Shown here in pieces: positions 44,301-53,095 of a stretch of 64,000 nt of DNA. Made by a program: the position numbers and the translations under genes. Numbering within the stretch: the stretch's first letter is position 1; the number at the start of each line of letters is the position of its first letter. Below the pieces are notes generated by a model. It was not told the origin of the DNA. It did no database searches and saw nothing but the letters and a program-made list of their open reading frames with translations. The DNA is from Marivita sp. (GTDB lineage: Bacteria; Pseudomonadota; Alphaproteobacteria; Rhodobacterales; Rhodobacteraceae). The stretch covers positions 1-64,000 of the forward strand of contig NZ_JALEGT010000037.1 of NCBI RefSeq assembly GCF_022763305.1, given 5' to 3'.

Positions 44301-44798
44301 TCAACGCACCGATGCGGCCGCGAGTTTCGCGATATTGGGGCGACTCGATTTGACGCTGCGGGTCACGATGTAGGTCATGTAGCGATCGACCCCCAACTCG
44401 GCGTCGACCATCTTCTGCATGAGTTCCTGGAACGCGGCGAGATTGGGACTGATCACCTTCATCACGTAATCCATCCCTCCTCCGGTGGCGATGCATTCGA
44501 TGATTTCGTCATGATCGCGGACAAAGCTTTCAAAGCGGTCGAAATCGGCTTTTCGGTGATGGGTCAGCGATACGGTGACGACGACCTGCGTGAAATCGCA
44601 GATACGCTCAAGCGCAATGTCGCCATGATAGCCTCGGATGAATCCGGCCGCCTTGAGCCGGTCGAGCCGCACCCAGCAGGGCGTGGCAGAGATGTTCACG
44701 ATCTCGGCAAGCCGCGTCTTGCTCAATTGGCCATGCTGCTGCACCGCACTCAGAATGCGAATGTCCGCCGCATCAAGGCCAATCCGTCTCATGCCCAT
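44301..44798 (-). CDS. Lrp/AsnC-family transcriptional regulator
   Basis: 165 residues from the ATG at 44798 (another ATG two codons later has slightly better spacing to AGGA). Residues 5-50 are the AsnC HTH (GLDAADIRILSAVQQHGQLSKTRLAEIV with CWVRLDRLKAAGFIRGY). The C-terminal RAM domain (VVVTVSLTHH, GMDYVMKVIS) binds amino-acid-like effectors. It sits directly upstream of the DmdA-like gene on the same strand and probably regulates it through the palindrome at 44156-44177. Confidence 0.9.
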   Translation of the reverse strand: MGMRRIGLDAADIRILSAVQQHGQLSKTRLAEIVNISATPCWVRLDRLKAAGFIRGYHGDIALERICDFTQVVVTVSLTHHRKADFDRFESFVRDHDEIIECIATGGGMDYVMKVISPNLAAFQELMQKMVDAELGVDRYMTYIVTRSVKSSRPNIAKLAAASVR

Positions 44799-44955
44799 CG
44801 TCCTTTCACTCGTGTTCCGCGGGGAAACGCAGGCCAAACCTCTGGTCTGCTTGCGGTATATAGAGTGATGAACCCGACGGACGCACCGGATTTGCGACGT
44901 CTTCACCCGCGGGGGCGTCAAAAACAAAACTGCGGGAATCTATGTCGGATGCGGA

Positions 44956-45255
44956 TCAGGCGGGATCAGCAGCGGGTGCGATGTCTTCCCAGTGTTCGCC
45001 CATGGCGACAATGCAGGACGTGCCGTTTGCATAGGTCTGGACGAGGGTCCAATCTCCGCTCGACGGCGCGATCCAGACTTCCAGCAAGGCATCAGGCCCA
45101 CGCATGCCACGGCCAAGCCTTTGTGCGCCGTGGATCGTCAGCAACTGTTTTTCCAGACGCGCACTGTCGTCGCAGAAAAGGTCCGAGATCGTCGCAGCCT
45201 CGGTTCGGGGTGCGAGGCTCAAGATGCATAGGGTCAGGCCAAGGAATGATCGCAT
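44956..45255 (-). CDS. Small exported protein
   Basis: 99 residues with a signal peptide (1-20, PRTEA). The mature part has the pattern ALLEVWIAPSSGDWTLVQTYANGTSCIVAMGEHWE, which I recognise as common in small periplasmic proteins of Rhodobacterales but for which I know no function. Two cysteines (CDD, CIV) may pair. It stands alone between the Lrp gene and the phosphonate cluster. Confidence 0.7.
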   Translation of the reverse strand: MRSFLGLTLCILSLAPRTEAATISDLFCDDSARLEKQLLTIHGAQRLGRGMRGPDALLEVWIAPSSGDWTLVQTYANGTSCIVAMGEHWEDIAPAADPA

Positions 45256-45374
45256 GTGATGACCGTAACACCGCAGGTCCTAATGTAACAGTTTCATGAC
45301 GATCTGTGGATAACTTTTCCAGCAGATGTGCCTCCGCCGCCGCGCCCGCAAGCAGGCTGCACAGGCAAAAGGCA

Positions 45375-45424
45375 TGTCACAAATCTGTTGCCCGAACTTC
45401 GCAAACACGATTCAAAACTGTCGC
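45375..45424 (+). promoter_or_regulatory. Candidate Pho box upstream of phnC
   Basis: TGTCAC at 45375 and TGTTGC at 45386 are 11 bases apart, with a weaker CTTCGC at 45397 and TGTCGC at 45419, all on the same 11-base register. Direct repeats of CTGTCAT-like heptamers at 11-base spacing are the known PhoB binding pattern. It lies 50-100 bases upstream of the phnC start, so phosphate-starvation control is likely. Confidence 0.55.
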
Positions 45425-45474
45425 AATAGCTTTGCAGGCGCCCCCTATCAGCCGCGTCAACACAGGGGGATCCG

Positions 45475-46284
45475 ATGCTCGAACTCAAGGCACTGACCAA
45501 ACGGTTTGGCGATAAAACGGCCGTGGATGCTGCAACCTTTACCGTCGACAAGCCGATGATGATCGGCATCATCGGGCGGTCTGGTGCAGGCAAGTCGACG
45601 CTGCTTCGCATGCTCAACCGTCTCAGCGACTCGAGCAGCGGCCAGATAATGTTCGAAGGTCGCGAGATCACCGCTCTGAAAGGAGCCGCCCGGCGCGAAT
45701 GGCAGTCGCGCTGCGCGATGATCTTCCAGCAGTTCAACCTTGTCCCGCGCATGGACGTTGTGTCGAACGTGCTGCATGGCACGTTGAACCGCCGGTCGAC
45801 CTTTGCGACGATGTTCAACCTTTATCCGCAGGCGGACATCCACAAGGCCATCGAGATCCTCGACCGCTTGGGCATCGCCGAACAGGCTCCCAAACGCGCC
45901 GAAGCGCTGTCGGGCGGCCAGCAGCAGCGCGTCGCCATCGCGCGGGCGCTCATGCAGGACCCCAGCATCATTCTGGCCGACGAACCGATTGCCAGCCTTG
46001 ACCCGATGAACGCCCAGATCGTGATGGACGCGCTGCGCCGCATTCACGAGGAAGACGGGCGCATGGTCATCGCCAACCTGCACACGCTCGACACCGCGCG
46101 ACGCTATTGCGACCGGGTGATCGGGATGCGCGACGGGCGGATCGTCTTTGACGGTCGCCCCGACCAACTGACGACCGGTGTCGCCCGCGACATCTATGGC
46201 GCTGGCGCGGATTTCTCGGAAGCCGCGACCTCCACCGCCATCGAAACACTGGACAGAGCCAACGCGACCCTCGTGGTGGCCTGA
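45475..46284 (+). CDS. phnC: Phosphonate ABC transporter ATP-binding protein PhnC
   Basis: 269 residues. Walker [10 protein letters not shown], signature [15 protein letters not shown], Walker [13 protein letters not shown], and the PhnC-type insertions [17 protein letters not shown]. It starts at ATG 45475 with AGGGGG upstream and opens the uptake operon phnC-phnD-phnE-phnE. It powers import of phosphonates or phosphite bound by PhnD. Confidence 0.96.
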   Translation: MLELKALTKRFGDKTAVDAATFTVDKPMMIGIIGRSGAGKSTLLRMLNRLSDSSSGQIMFEGREITALKGAARREWQSRCAMIFQQFNLVPRMDVVSNVLHGTLNRRSTFATMFNLYPQADIHKAIEILDRLGIAEQAPKRAEALSGGQQQRVAIARALMQDPSIILADEPIASLDPMNAQIVMDALRRIHEEDGRMVIANLHTLDTARRYCDRVIGMRDGRIVFDGRPDQLTTGVARDIYGAGADFSEAATSTAIETLDRANATLVVA

Positions 46285-46294
46285 CCCAGCCCAA

Positions 46295-46312
46295 ACCCCG
46301 CTCCGGCGGGGT
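46295..46312 (+). other. Stem-loop between phnC and phnD
   Basis: ACCCCGC and GCGGGGT pair around a TCCG tetraloop. The following bases are not a T-run, so it is more likely an RNA-stability or attenuation element that adjusts phnD relative to phnC. Confidence 0.6.
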
Positions 46313-46345
46313 CATTGCCTTTCATCACACCCAATGGAGAGACAG

Positions 46346-47254
46346 ATGAAAAAGACCATCGCACTTGCGCTTGCGACCACCGCACTCCTGAGCACTGGCG
46401 CTTTCGCGCAAGAAGTCACAGAGTTCCGCATCGGCCTCTTGGGCGGCGAGAACGCTCAGGACCGTCTGAACAACAACGAGTGCCTGCGCGCCTATACCGA
46501 AGAGCTGCTTGGCGTTCCGACGCGCCTCTTTGCACCGGCCGATTACAACGGCGTGATCCAGGGCCTGCTGGGCGGGTCGCTTGACATGGCATGGCTGGGT
46601 GCGTCGTCCTACGCAGCCATCTATCTCGAAGACGCAGACGCGGTCGAGCCGGTTCTGGTCAAGACCAACCTCGACGGTTCGTTCTCGTATCACTCCATCG
46701 GGTTTGCCCGCAAGGACAGCGGCATCACCTCGCTCGAGGATATGCAGGGCAAGGTGTTCGGCTTCGGTGATCCGAACTCTACTTCGGGCTACCTGATCCC
46801 CTCCGTCGAAATCCCGCAGGCCACCGGTGCCACGATGGAATCCGGCGACTATTTCGGTGAGGTCAAGTTCACCGGCGGTCACGAGCAGACCATCGTTGCC
46901 GTGTTCAACGGCGACATCGACGGCGGCGTGACCTGGGCCGACGGTCTGGGCAACTGGGAAGACGGCTACAACTCGGGCGCGCTGCGCCGCGCCGTGGATG
47001 CGGGCCTTGTCGACATGAACGAGCTCGTGGAAATCTGGAAGTCCAAGCCGATCCCGGAAGGTCCGGTCGTTCTGCGCAAGGCGCTGCCCGACGACGTGAA
47101 AGCCAAGATGGTCGAAATGGTCGCCAACCTGCACGAAACCGACGAAACCTGCGCCTATGGCGTGGCCGCCGGCGAGACCGCAGGTTTCGCTCCGATCGGT
47201 CACGACGCCTACGAGACGATCATCGCCGTCCGTCAGGCCCAGATCAACAACTGA
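46346..47254 (+). CDS. phnD: Phosphonate-binding periplasmic protein PhnD
   Basis: 302 residues from ATG 46346 (GGAGAGA upstream; the open frame extends further but without coding character). Signal peptide 1-21 (GAFAQ). FRIGLLGGENAQDRLN, DMAWLGASSYAAIY, FGFGDPNSTSGYLIP and HEQTIVAVFNGDIDGGVTWADG match PhnD of the PhnCDE system. It delivers phosphonates to PhnE1/PhnE2. Confidence 0.95.
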   Translation: MKKTIALALATTALLSTGAFAQEVTEFRIGLLGGENAQDRLNNNECLRAYTEELLGVPTRLFAPADYNGVIQGLLGGSLDMAWLGASSYAAIYLEDADAVEPVLVKTNLDGSFSYHSIGFARKDSGITSLEDMQGKVFGFGDPNSTSGYLIPSVEIPQATGATMESGDYFGEVKFTGGHEQTIVAVFNGDIDGGVTWADGLGNWEDGYNSGALRRAVDAGLVDMNELVEIWKSKPIPEGPVVLRKALPDDVKAKMVEMVANLHETDETCAYGVAAGETAGFAPIGHDAYETIIAVRQAQINN

Positions 47255-47267
47255 TCCCGATACCGAG

Positions 47268-47296
47268 GACCGGGCGGCTGCATCGCCGCCCCGGTC
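47268..47296 (+). other. GC-rich stem-loop after phnD
   Basis: GACCGGGCGGC pairs with GCCGCCCCGGTC (one bulged base) around a short loop. It is a likely 3' stabiliser of the phnD message, since binding-protein genes are usually expressed above the permease genes. Confidence 0.6.
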
Positions 47297-47356
47297 ACCC
47301 CTGCCCGCATCCGGCCCGTGCCGGGCGCGGGCACACGCGCCAGAAAAGGCTTTCCC

Positions 47357-48232
47357 ATGACCGACGCGACGCTTCATTCCCCGCAGAGATCTGTGGGCGA
47401 CATCCAGACCCATTACATGGCCCTGACGCGCCAGAAGCGGCTTTACAGCGGCATCGCGATTGCCGTGTTCGCGCTTCTGATGGTGTCGGGCTTCTACGTG
47501 GCCGACGCGCGCAACGCGGGCGGGTTCTGGGATGGCTGGCACCAGATCCTCGATTTCCCCGCCAGCGTTCTGTCCGAAGCGTGGGAGAAGCGCGCGAACT
47601 TGCCGGGGCTGATGGTCAAATACCTGCCCGCGCTGATCGAGACGCTGAACATCGCTGCCGTGGCCACTCTGATCGGCGTCATCTTCGGGCTGGGGCTGTC
47701 GTTGATGTCCACGCGCGGCCTGGCCAAATGGCCGTTCCTGATTCCGGTCTTCCGCCGCATCTCTGACATTCTGCGCGCCATCCCCGAGATCGTGATCGCG
47801 CTGGTGCTGATCTTCATGATGGGCGGCGGGCCGGTCCCTGCAATGGTCGCCATCGCGCTGCACACCGCCGGTGCCATGGGCAAGCTTTATTCCGAGGTCA
47901 ACGAAAACGCCGACCTCAAGCCGGTCGAGGGCCTTGCCTCTGTCGGCGCGAACTGGATGCAGCGCATGATGCTGGGCGTGATCCCGCAAGTGGCCCCGAA
48001 TTACCTGTCCTACGCGCTGCTGCGACTCGAGATCAACATCCGCGCCTCGGCCATCCTTGGCTTCGTCGGCGCAGGCGGCATCGGCTATGAACTGCGCAAT
48101 TCCATGACCTGGGGACAGGGCCGGTTCGACGAGGCCGCCGCGATCTTCATCCTGCTCTTCATCACCATTGTGGTGGTGGATCAGGTCTCTTCGCATTTCC
48201 GCAATCGCCTGATCGGCACCGGAGGCCACTGA
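47357..48232 (+). CDS. phnE: Phosphonate ABC transporter permease PhnE (first)
   Basis: 291 residues from ATG 47357. Five to six membrane helices. The EAA-type coupling region is GVIPQVAPNYLSYALLRLEINIRASAILGFVGAGGIG. LRAIPEIVIALVLIFMMGGGPVPAM is typical of PhnE. It overlaps nothing but lies 1 base before the second phnE, which together form the membrane pore. Confidence 0.94.
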   Translation: MTDATLHSPQRSVGDIQTHYMALTRQKRLYSGIAIAVFALLMVSGFYVADARNAGGFWDGWHQILDFPASVLSEAWEKRANLPGLMVKYLPALIETLNIAAVATLIGVIFGLGLSLMSTRGLAKWPFLIPVFRRISDILRAIPEIVIALVLIFMMGGGPVPAMVAIALHTAGAMGKLYSEVNENADLKPVEGLASVGANWMQRMMLGVIPQVAPNYLSYALLRLEINIRASAILGFVGAGGIGYELRNSMTWGQGRFDEAAAIFILLFITIVVVDQVSSHFRNRLIGTGGH

Positions 48233-48233
48233 C

Positions 48234-49568
48234 ATGACCGACGCAACCGCTTCCCTGCCGATCACGTCCCTCAAGGACGAGGCCGACCGACTGTTTGCGC
48301 GCAAGCGCCTAAGGACCTTCGGTATCCCCGGCGTGATCCTCGCCTATCTGGTCTACGTCTTCTTCGCCTTCGACGTGCCGGGCCTTGCCGACCGGATGCG
48401 CCTCGACAACGCGGCGACGCTGGTGTCCGACAGCTACAGCTACAAGACGCAGGTCACCCGCGACAACCGCTCCGGCGACATCACCGTCGCCAAGGAGGGC
48501 GAGCGCAAAGGCGCCTATCCCGACGGTATGACCCCCGACTGGGTTGAGATGATCAACGGTGGTGCCGTCGTCGACCTGCCGGACGGGCATCGCGTTCTTT
48601 TCGGCCTCGACAACAGCGCGGTCTATATCCACCCCACCTTTGGCGAGATCACGGCACAGGTGTCGCGCGCCGACGGCGTGACCCTGTCCCTACCCGAGGC
48701 CGATCTGCCCGACTGGATCAGCTATTCCAAGGCGCGGCTCGACATCCGCACCGAGGCGGGCCGCCTGACCATGACCCGCTCCAAGACCGAAGTGTTCCGC
48801 TACTTCTTTGGATGGGAGCTGTTCTGGTTCACGCTCGACAGCCCTTATCACGACACATCCGTTTTCCAGATCGTGTTCGGCCCGCAACTGGACGAGACAC
48901 GCTCCAACATCACCGGTGCGGTTCAGGATTTCTGGAACAACGCCATGTGGCGGCACAAGGACGTCGTCTGGGCGCTTGGCGAGACCGTGCTGATGGCCTT
49001 CCTAGGCACGATGGGGGCTGCGATGATCGCGCTTCCGCTGGCCTTCATCGCCGCCAAGAACTTCACCCCGCTGCGATTGGCGCGGCAGGTGGCACGTCGG
49101 TTCTTCGACTTCGTGCGCGGTGTCGATGCGTTGATCTGGACCATCGTCCTGTCCCGCGCCTTTGGTCCGGGCCCGTTAACCGGCGCTCTGGCGATCCTTA
49201 TCACCGACAGCGGGAGCTTCGGCAAGCTCTTCTCGGAAACGCTGGAAAACGTCGATGAAAAGCAGATCGAAGGCGTCGCCTCCACCGGAGCCAAGCCGCT
49301 GCAACGCTATCGGTTCGGAGTGATCCCGCAGATCATGCCGGTTCTGCTCAGCCAGATCCTCTACTTCCTCGAATCCAACACCCGGTCTGCCACCATCATC
49401 GGCGCGATCACTGGGGGCGGGATCGGCCTTCTGATCACACAGGCAATCCAGACCCAGAAGGATTGGGAAGAGGTGTCCTACTATATCGTGCTCGTCATCC
49501 TGATGGTCATCGCAATGGATTGGTTCTCGGGCTGGCTGCGCGGCAAGCTGATCGGCCGCAAGGACTGA
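48234..49568 (+). CDS. phnE2: Phosphonate ABC transporter permease PhnE (second, long form)
   Basis: 444 residues. The C-terminal ~230 residues are a normal PhnE permease with KPLQRYRFGVIPQIMPVLLSQILYFLE and GAITGGGIGLLI. An extra ~150-residue, beta-rich, probably periplasmic domain lies between helix 1 (about 33-50) and the permease core (about 225 on). Several Rhodobacterales have this long second PhnE. The domain may contact PhnD. Confidence 0.92.
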   Translation: MTDATASLPITSLKDEADRLFARKRLRTFGIPGVILAYLVYVFFAFDVPGLADRMRLDNAATLVSDSYSYKTQVTRDNRSGDITVAKEGERKGAYPDGMTPDWVEMINGGAVVDLPDGHRVLFGLDNSAVYIHPTFGEITAQVSRADGVTLSLPEADLPDWISYSKARLDIRTEAGRLTMTRSKTEVFRYFFGWELFWFTLDSPYHDTSVFQIVFGPQLDETRSNITGAVQDFWNNAMWRHKDVVWALGETVLMAFLGTMGAAMIALPLAFIAAKNFTPLRLARQVARRFFDFVRGVDALIWTIVLSRAFGPGPLTGALAILITDSGSFGKLFSETLENVDEKQIEGVASTGAKPLQRYRFGVIPQIMPVLLSQILYFLESNTRSATIIGAITGGGIGLLITQAIQTQKDWEEVSYYIVLVILMVIAMDWFSGWLRGKLIGRKD

Positions 49569-49569
49569 C

Positions 49570-50187
49570 ATGGCCCGCCTCAAACATGACGCGCCCTTCG
49601 TCCACGAGGGCTGCACCCTGACCGACAGCACCTTCGGCGCCTATACCGAGATCGGGTTGGGCAGCCGGATCACCAACAGCCATATCGGCGATTACAGCTA
49701 TTGCGACCGCTACGGTGACATTGCCAATGCGGATGTGGGCAAATTAGCCAATATCGCCAGCTTCGTGCGGATCGGGGCCACGGATCACCCGCTGGACACG
49801 GCGGCCTGTCACCACTTCCTCTACCGGTCGCAGGATTACTGGGACGATGCCCGCCCGGACGAGGATTTTCTGAACCACCGCAAGTCCCGCCGTGCGGTGA
49901 TCGGCCATGACACCTGGATCGGCCACGGCGCGATGATCAAGCCCGAGGTCACTCTGGGGCACGGCGCGGTGGTGGCCAGTGGCGCGGTCGTGACCAAGGA
50001 CGTCGCCCCCTACACCATCGTTGCCGGAACCCCGGCGCAGGTGATGCGTCACCGTCAACCACCCGAGATCGCCGAACGCCTGATCGCCCTCGCGTGGTGG
50101 GACTGGCCGCACGACGCCTTGCGCATGGCGCTCGATGATTTCCGCGCGCTGAGCGCCGAGGCGTTTCTGGAACGGTTCGGCGGTTAG
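49570..50187 (+). CDS. Hexapeptide-repeat acyltransferase of the phosphonate cluster
   Basis: 205 residues. Left-handed beta-helix repeats (IGLGSRITNSHIGDY, VIGHDTWIGHGAMIK, VTLGHGAVVASGAVVTKDV) and the loop ATDHPLDTAACHHF. It belongs to the hexapeptide transferase group found in phn operons and is thought to N-acetylate aminophosphonates, the job of PhnO in E. coli. It starts 1 base after phnE2. Its stop overlaps the end of phnF, which is convergent. Confidence 0.87.
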   Translation: MARLKHDAPFVHEGCTLTDSTFGAYTEIGLGSRITNSHIGDYSYCDRYGDIANADVGKLANIASFVRIGATDHPLDTAACHHFLYRSQDYWDDARPDEDFLNHRKSRRAVIGHDTWIGHGAMIKPEVTLGHGAVVASGAVVTKDVAPYTIVAGTPAQVMRHRQPPEIAERLIALAWWDWPHDALRMALDDFRALSAEAFLERFGG

Positions 50188-50903
50188 GTCTCCAACGTCA
50201 ACGTCACCCGGTCCCCGGCGAACCAGGTGCGCCCGTATTCGACCGGATGCCCCTTGGCCTCGACATTGACGCTGGTCGACCGCAACAGCGGATCGCCCTC
50301 GCGCAGGTGCAGATGCAGTGCCTGCGTGACATCCGCCAGGACCGCCGTCAGCCGGGTCGACGCGCGAGTGTAGTCGGCCACCCCTGCGCGGGCCAGCGCT
50401 TCGGTCACACCACTTGTCTCGGTCAGGTATTGGTCGATGCCCGGCGTCCGCTCGAGCGGGAACACGCTTTCGAAGATGGCAATCGGCGCACCATCGGCCA
50501 GCGACAGCCCGCGATAGGCGCAGACCGGCGCGCCCTCGTCGATCTCGAGCGCCCAGGCTTCTCCGGTCGTGGCAGCCCGGCATTCCACATCGAGGATGCG
50601 CTTTTCCGGCCTGCGTCCTGCAGCCAGCAGGTTCTCGTGGAACCGCACCCGCGCGCCAATGGGGTAATCCGTCGGCGTTGACGCGACAAAGGCCCCGGCC
50701 CCGCGCCGGGTGCGCACCAGCCCTTGCTCCACCAGATCCGACAGCGCATGGCGCACCGTGTGCCGGTTCACGCCGAACCGCGCGGCCAGTTGCGCCTCGG
50801 TCGGCAGCTTGTCTCCGGGCAGGTACCGCCCTTCGGACATATCCGCCTTCAGGGCCGACGCGATCGCCTGCCAGATCGGGGTCGTGGACCGGGTGTTACG
50901 CAA
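50184..50903 (-). CDS. phnF: GntR/HutC-family regulator PhnF
   Basis: 239 residues. N-terminal winged helix (IASALKADMSEGRYLPGDKLP, AARFGVNRHTVRHALSDLVEQGL) and a UTRA effector domain (about 80-239) typical of HutC proteins. The start appears to be TTG at 50903, since no ATG or GTG precedes the HTH. It is divergent from phnG across an 81-base region and is expected to repress the phn genes until phosphonate or phosphate starvation signals appear. Confidence 0.88.
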   Translation of the reverse strand: MRNTRSTTPIWQAIASALKADMSEGRYLPGDKLPTEAQLAARFGVNRHTVRHALSDLVEQGLVRTRRGAGAFVASTPTDYPIGARVRFHENLLAAGRRPEKRILDVECRAATTGEAWALEIDEGAPVCAYRGLSLADGAPIAIFESVFPLERTPGIDQYLTETSGVTEALARAGVADYTRASTRLTAVLADVTQALHLHLREGDPLLRSTSVNVEAKGHPVEYGRTWFAGDRVTLTLET

Positions 50904-50978
50904 ATTTCACAAAACTCCGCTGTCTCGGATCGGGGAATCTGGTATAATATGTCTAGTTGTATATAAACTTGCAAAGTT
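50894..50978 (+). promoter_or_regulatory. phnG promoter with PhnF-type palindromes and a possible Pho box
   Basis: A TATAAT -10 element lies at 50943-50948, with a weak CTGTCT at 50920-50925. Upstream, TGTTAC (50894) and TTTCAC (50905) are 11 bases apart, a possible PhoB site. Downstream of the -10 are CTAGTT-N7-AACTTG (50953-50971) and the perfect AACTT-GCA-AAGTT (50966-50978). Palindromes just after the -10 are well placed for repression by PhnF. Confidence 0.55.
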
Positions 50979-50984
50979 GTCGAG

Positions 50985-51440
50985 ATGAAAGACAGTTTCG
51001 ATCCCAATGCCGACCGCAAGGCGTGGATGGGCCTGATGGCCAAAGCACCCGAAGGCCGGGTGACCGCCCTTCTGGACGCCGCCCTGACGCGCCCTGCCTT
51101 TACATGGCTGCGCGCGCCAGAAGTCGGCAGCGTCATGGTACGCGGTCACACAGGCGGCACGGGTGCGCCCTTCAACCTTGGCGAAATGACCGTCACCCGC
51201 TGCGCCTTGACACTCGACACTGGTGAGGTCGGGCACGCCTATATCCAAGGCCGCCGCAAGGGGGATGCCGAGGCTGCCGCGCTGGTCGATGCGCTGATGC
51301 AGACCGAAAGGGCCGCAGACCTGCGAGCCAAAGTGCTCGACCCTCTGGCGCGGGAACAGGCGCAGCGACGCACCGACCGCGCGGAAAAGGCCGCCGCGAC
51401 CAAGGTCGATTTCTTCACGATGGTCCGGGGGGAAGACTGA
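50985..51440 (+). CDS. phnG: C-P lyase subunit PhnG
   Basis: 151 residues. RKAWMGLMAKAPEGRV, GSVMVRGHTGGTGAPFNLGEMTVTRC and VGHAYIQGRRKGDAE are PhnG hallmarks. PhnG, H, I and J form the core complex that converts the phosphonate to its ribosyl triphosphate derivative. It is the first gene of the catabolic operon; its TGA overlaps the phnH ATG by one base. Confidence 0.94.
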   Translation: MKDSFDPNADRKAWMGLMAKAPEGRVTALLDAALTRPAFTWLRAPEVGSVMVRGHTGGTGAPFNLGEMTVTRCALTLDTGEVGHAYIQGRRKGDAEAAALVDALMQTERAADLRAKVLDPLAREQAQRRTDRAEKAAATKVDFFTMVRGED

Positions 51441-52003
51441 TGCAGGCTCAGACACTTGAGGGCGGGTTCGCCCATCCGGCCACCGACGCCGCCAATGCCT
51501 TTCGCGGCGTGATGGAGGCGATGGCCCGTCCCGGCACGATCCACAACCTGACAGGCGCAACCCCGCCTGAACCCTTGTCGGTGGCGGCAGGGGTCACGCT
51601 GCTCACCCTCTGCGACACCGAAACGCCGCTCTATCTGGCGGGCGCGGCGGATTGCGAAGCCGTGCGCGCCTGGGTGGCCTTCCACACCGGTGCGCCCATC
51701 TGCGGCCCGTCGCATTGCATGTTCGCCCTCGGAACATGGGAGGCCCTTTGCCCGCTCTCGGCCTATCCCGTGGGCACGCCGGAATACCCGGACCGGTCGG
51801 CGACGCTGATCGTGGAATGTGCAGACCTTGCTGCGGAGGGCGAGACCCTGATCGGCCCCGGCATCCGCGACACCGCGCGCCTGTCCCTGCCCGAAACCGA
51901 GGCTTTCCAGAGCAACGCGGCCCTCTTCCCGCTTGGTCTGGATTTTGTCTTCACCAGCGGCGACCGCATCGCGGCGCTGCCGCGCAGTACGAAGGTTCTT
52001 TGA
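51440..52003 (+). CDS. phnH: C-P lyase subunit PhnH
   Basis: 187 residues. GGFAHPATDAANAFRGVMEAMARPG, and FVLGTWEALCPL-like and YPVGTPEYPDRSATLI segments match PhnH, a dimeric PLP-transferase-like fold without catalytic function that scaffolds the core complex. It ends one base before phnI's start. Confidence 0.94.
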   Translation: MQAQTLEGGFAHPATDAANAFRGVMEAMARPGTIHNLTGATPPEPLSVAAGVTLLTLCDTETPLYLAGAADCEAVRAWVAFHTGAPICGPSHCMFALGTWEALCPLSAYPVGTPEYPDRSATLIVECADLAAEGETLIGPGIRDTARLSLPETEAFQSNAALFPLGLDFVFTSGDRIAALPRSTKVL

Positions 52004-52004
52004 T

Positions 52005-53093
52005 ATGTACGTAGCAGTCAAAGGCGGCGAACGCGCGATCCAGAACGCCCATGCGTGGCTGGCCGAGGAGCGGCGCGGCGACACATCGGTGGCCGAGCTG
52101 TCGGTCGCGCAAATCCGTGAACAGCTTTCCCTCGCCGTCAACCGCGTGATGGCCGAAGGGTCGCTTTATGATCCCGATCTGGCCGCTCTGGCGATCAAGC
52201 AGGCGCGCGGTGATCTGATCGAGGCGATCTTCCTCATCCGCGCCTACCGCACCACCCTGCCCCGCTTTGGTGCCTCGGCCCCGGTGGACACCGGCGAGAT
52301 GGCCTGCGACCGGCGCATCTCGGCCACGTTCAAGGATCTGCCGGGCGGTCAGGTGCTTGGCCCCACCTTCGACTACACACACCGCCTGCTGGATTTCAAA
52401 CTCGCCGCCGAAGGAGAGATCGCCGAGGCCCCCCGTCGCGAGGCCGACCAAGGCCCGGTGCCGCATGTCACCGAGTTTCTGAACAAAGAAGGCCTGATCG
52501 AAGAGGCCCCGCGGGACGACACAACGCCGCCCGATCTCACCCGCGAACCTCTGGAAATGCCCGCCGACCGCGCGCTGCGCCTGCAGGCGCTGACCCGTGC
52601 GGACGAAGGCTTTACCCTGTCGATGGCCTATTCCACCCAGCGCGGCTATGCGCGCAACCACGCCTTTGTCGGCGAATTGCGCATCGGCACCGTGCCGGTC
52701 GAGATGGAGATCCCCGAATTGGGGTTCGACATCGAAATCGGCGAAATCACCCTCACCGAATGTGAAACCGTCAACCAGTTCAAGGGCTCCAAAACCGAGC
52801 CGCCCCAATTCACGCGAGGCTACGGGCTGGTCTTCGGCCAGACCGAACGCAAGGCCATCTCAATGGCGCTGGTGGACCGGGCGTTGCGGTGGGAGGAACT
52901 GGGCGAAGACAACGTGGGCGCGCCTGCGCAGGACGCGGAATTCGTCCTCTACCACGCGGACAACATTCAGGCGACGGGGTTCCTCGAACATATCAAGCTG
53001 CCGCATTATGTGGACTTCCAGTCCGAACTGGAATTGGTCCGCAAACTGCGCCGCGAGGTCGAAGCGACCCAGCATCGGGAGGCTGCGGAATGA
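52005..53093 (+). CDS. phnI: C-P lyase subunit PhnI
   Basis: 362 residues from ATG 52005. MYVAVKGGERAIQNAHAWLAEERRGD at the start, TLPRFG, and RRISATFKDLPGGQVLGPTFDYTHRLLDF are typical. PhnI carries the nucleosidase that displaces adenine from ATP to join the phosphonate to ribose-5-triphosphate with PhnG, H and L. It ends just before a region containing a tiny antisense gene. Confidence 0.95.
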   Translation: MYVAVKGGERAIQNAHAWLAEERRGDTSVAELSVAQIREQLSLAVNRVMAEGSLYDPDLAALAIKQARGDLIEAIFLIRAYRTTLPRFGASAPVDTGEMACDRRISATFKDLPGGQVLGPTFDYTHRLLDFKLAAEGEIAEAPRREADQGPVPHVTEFLNKEGLIEEAPRDDTTPPDLTREPLEMPADRALRLQALTRADEGFTLSMAYSTQRGYARNHAFVGELRIGTVPVEMEIPELGFDIEIGEITLTECETVNQFKGSKTEPPQFTRGYGLVFGQTERKAISMALVDRALRWEELGEDNVGAPAQDAEFVLYHADNIQATGFLEHIKLPHYVDFQSELELVRKLRREVEATQHREAAE

Positions 53094-53095
53094 CC

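Noticed and set aside
46325-48304. 659-codon minus-strand open frame opposite phnD and phnE
   Set aside because: His/Asp/Gly-rich shadow of the phn genes, crossing the intergenic stem-loop, with no family resemblance.
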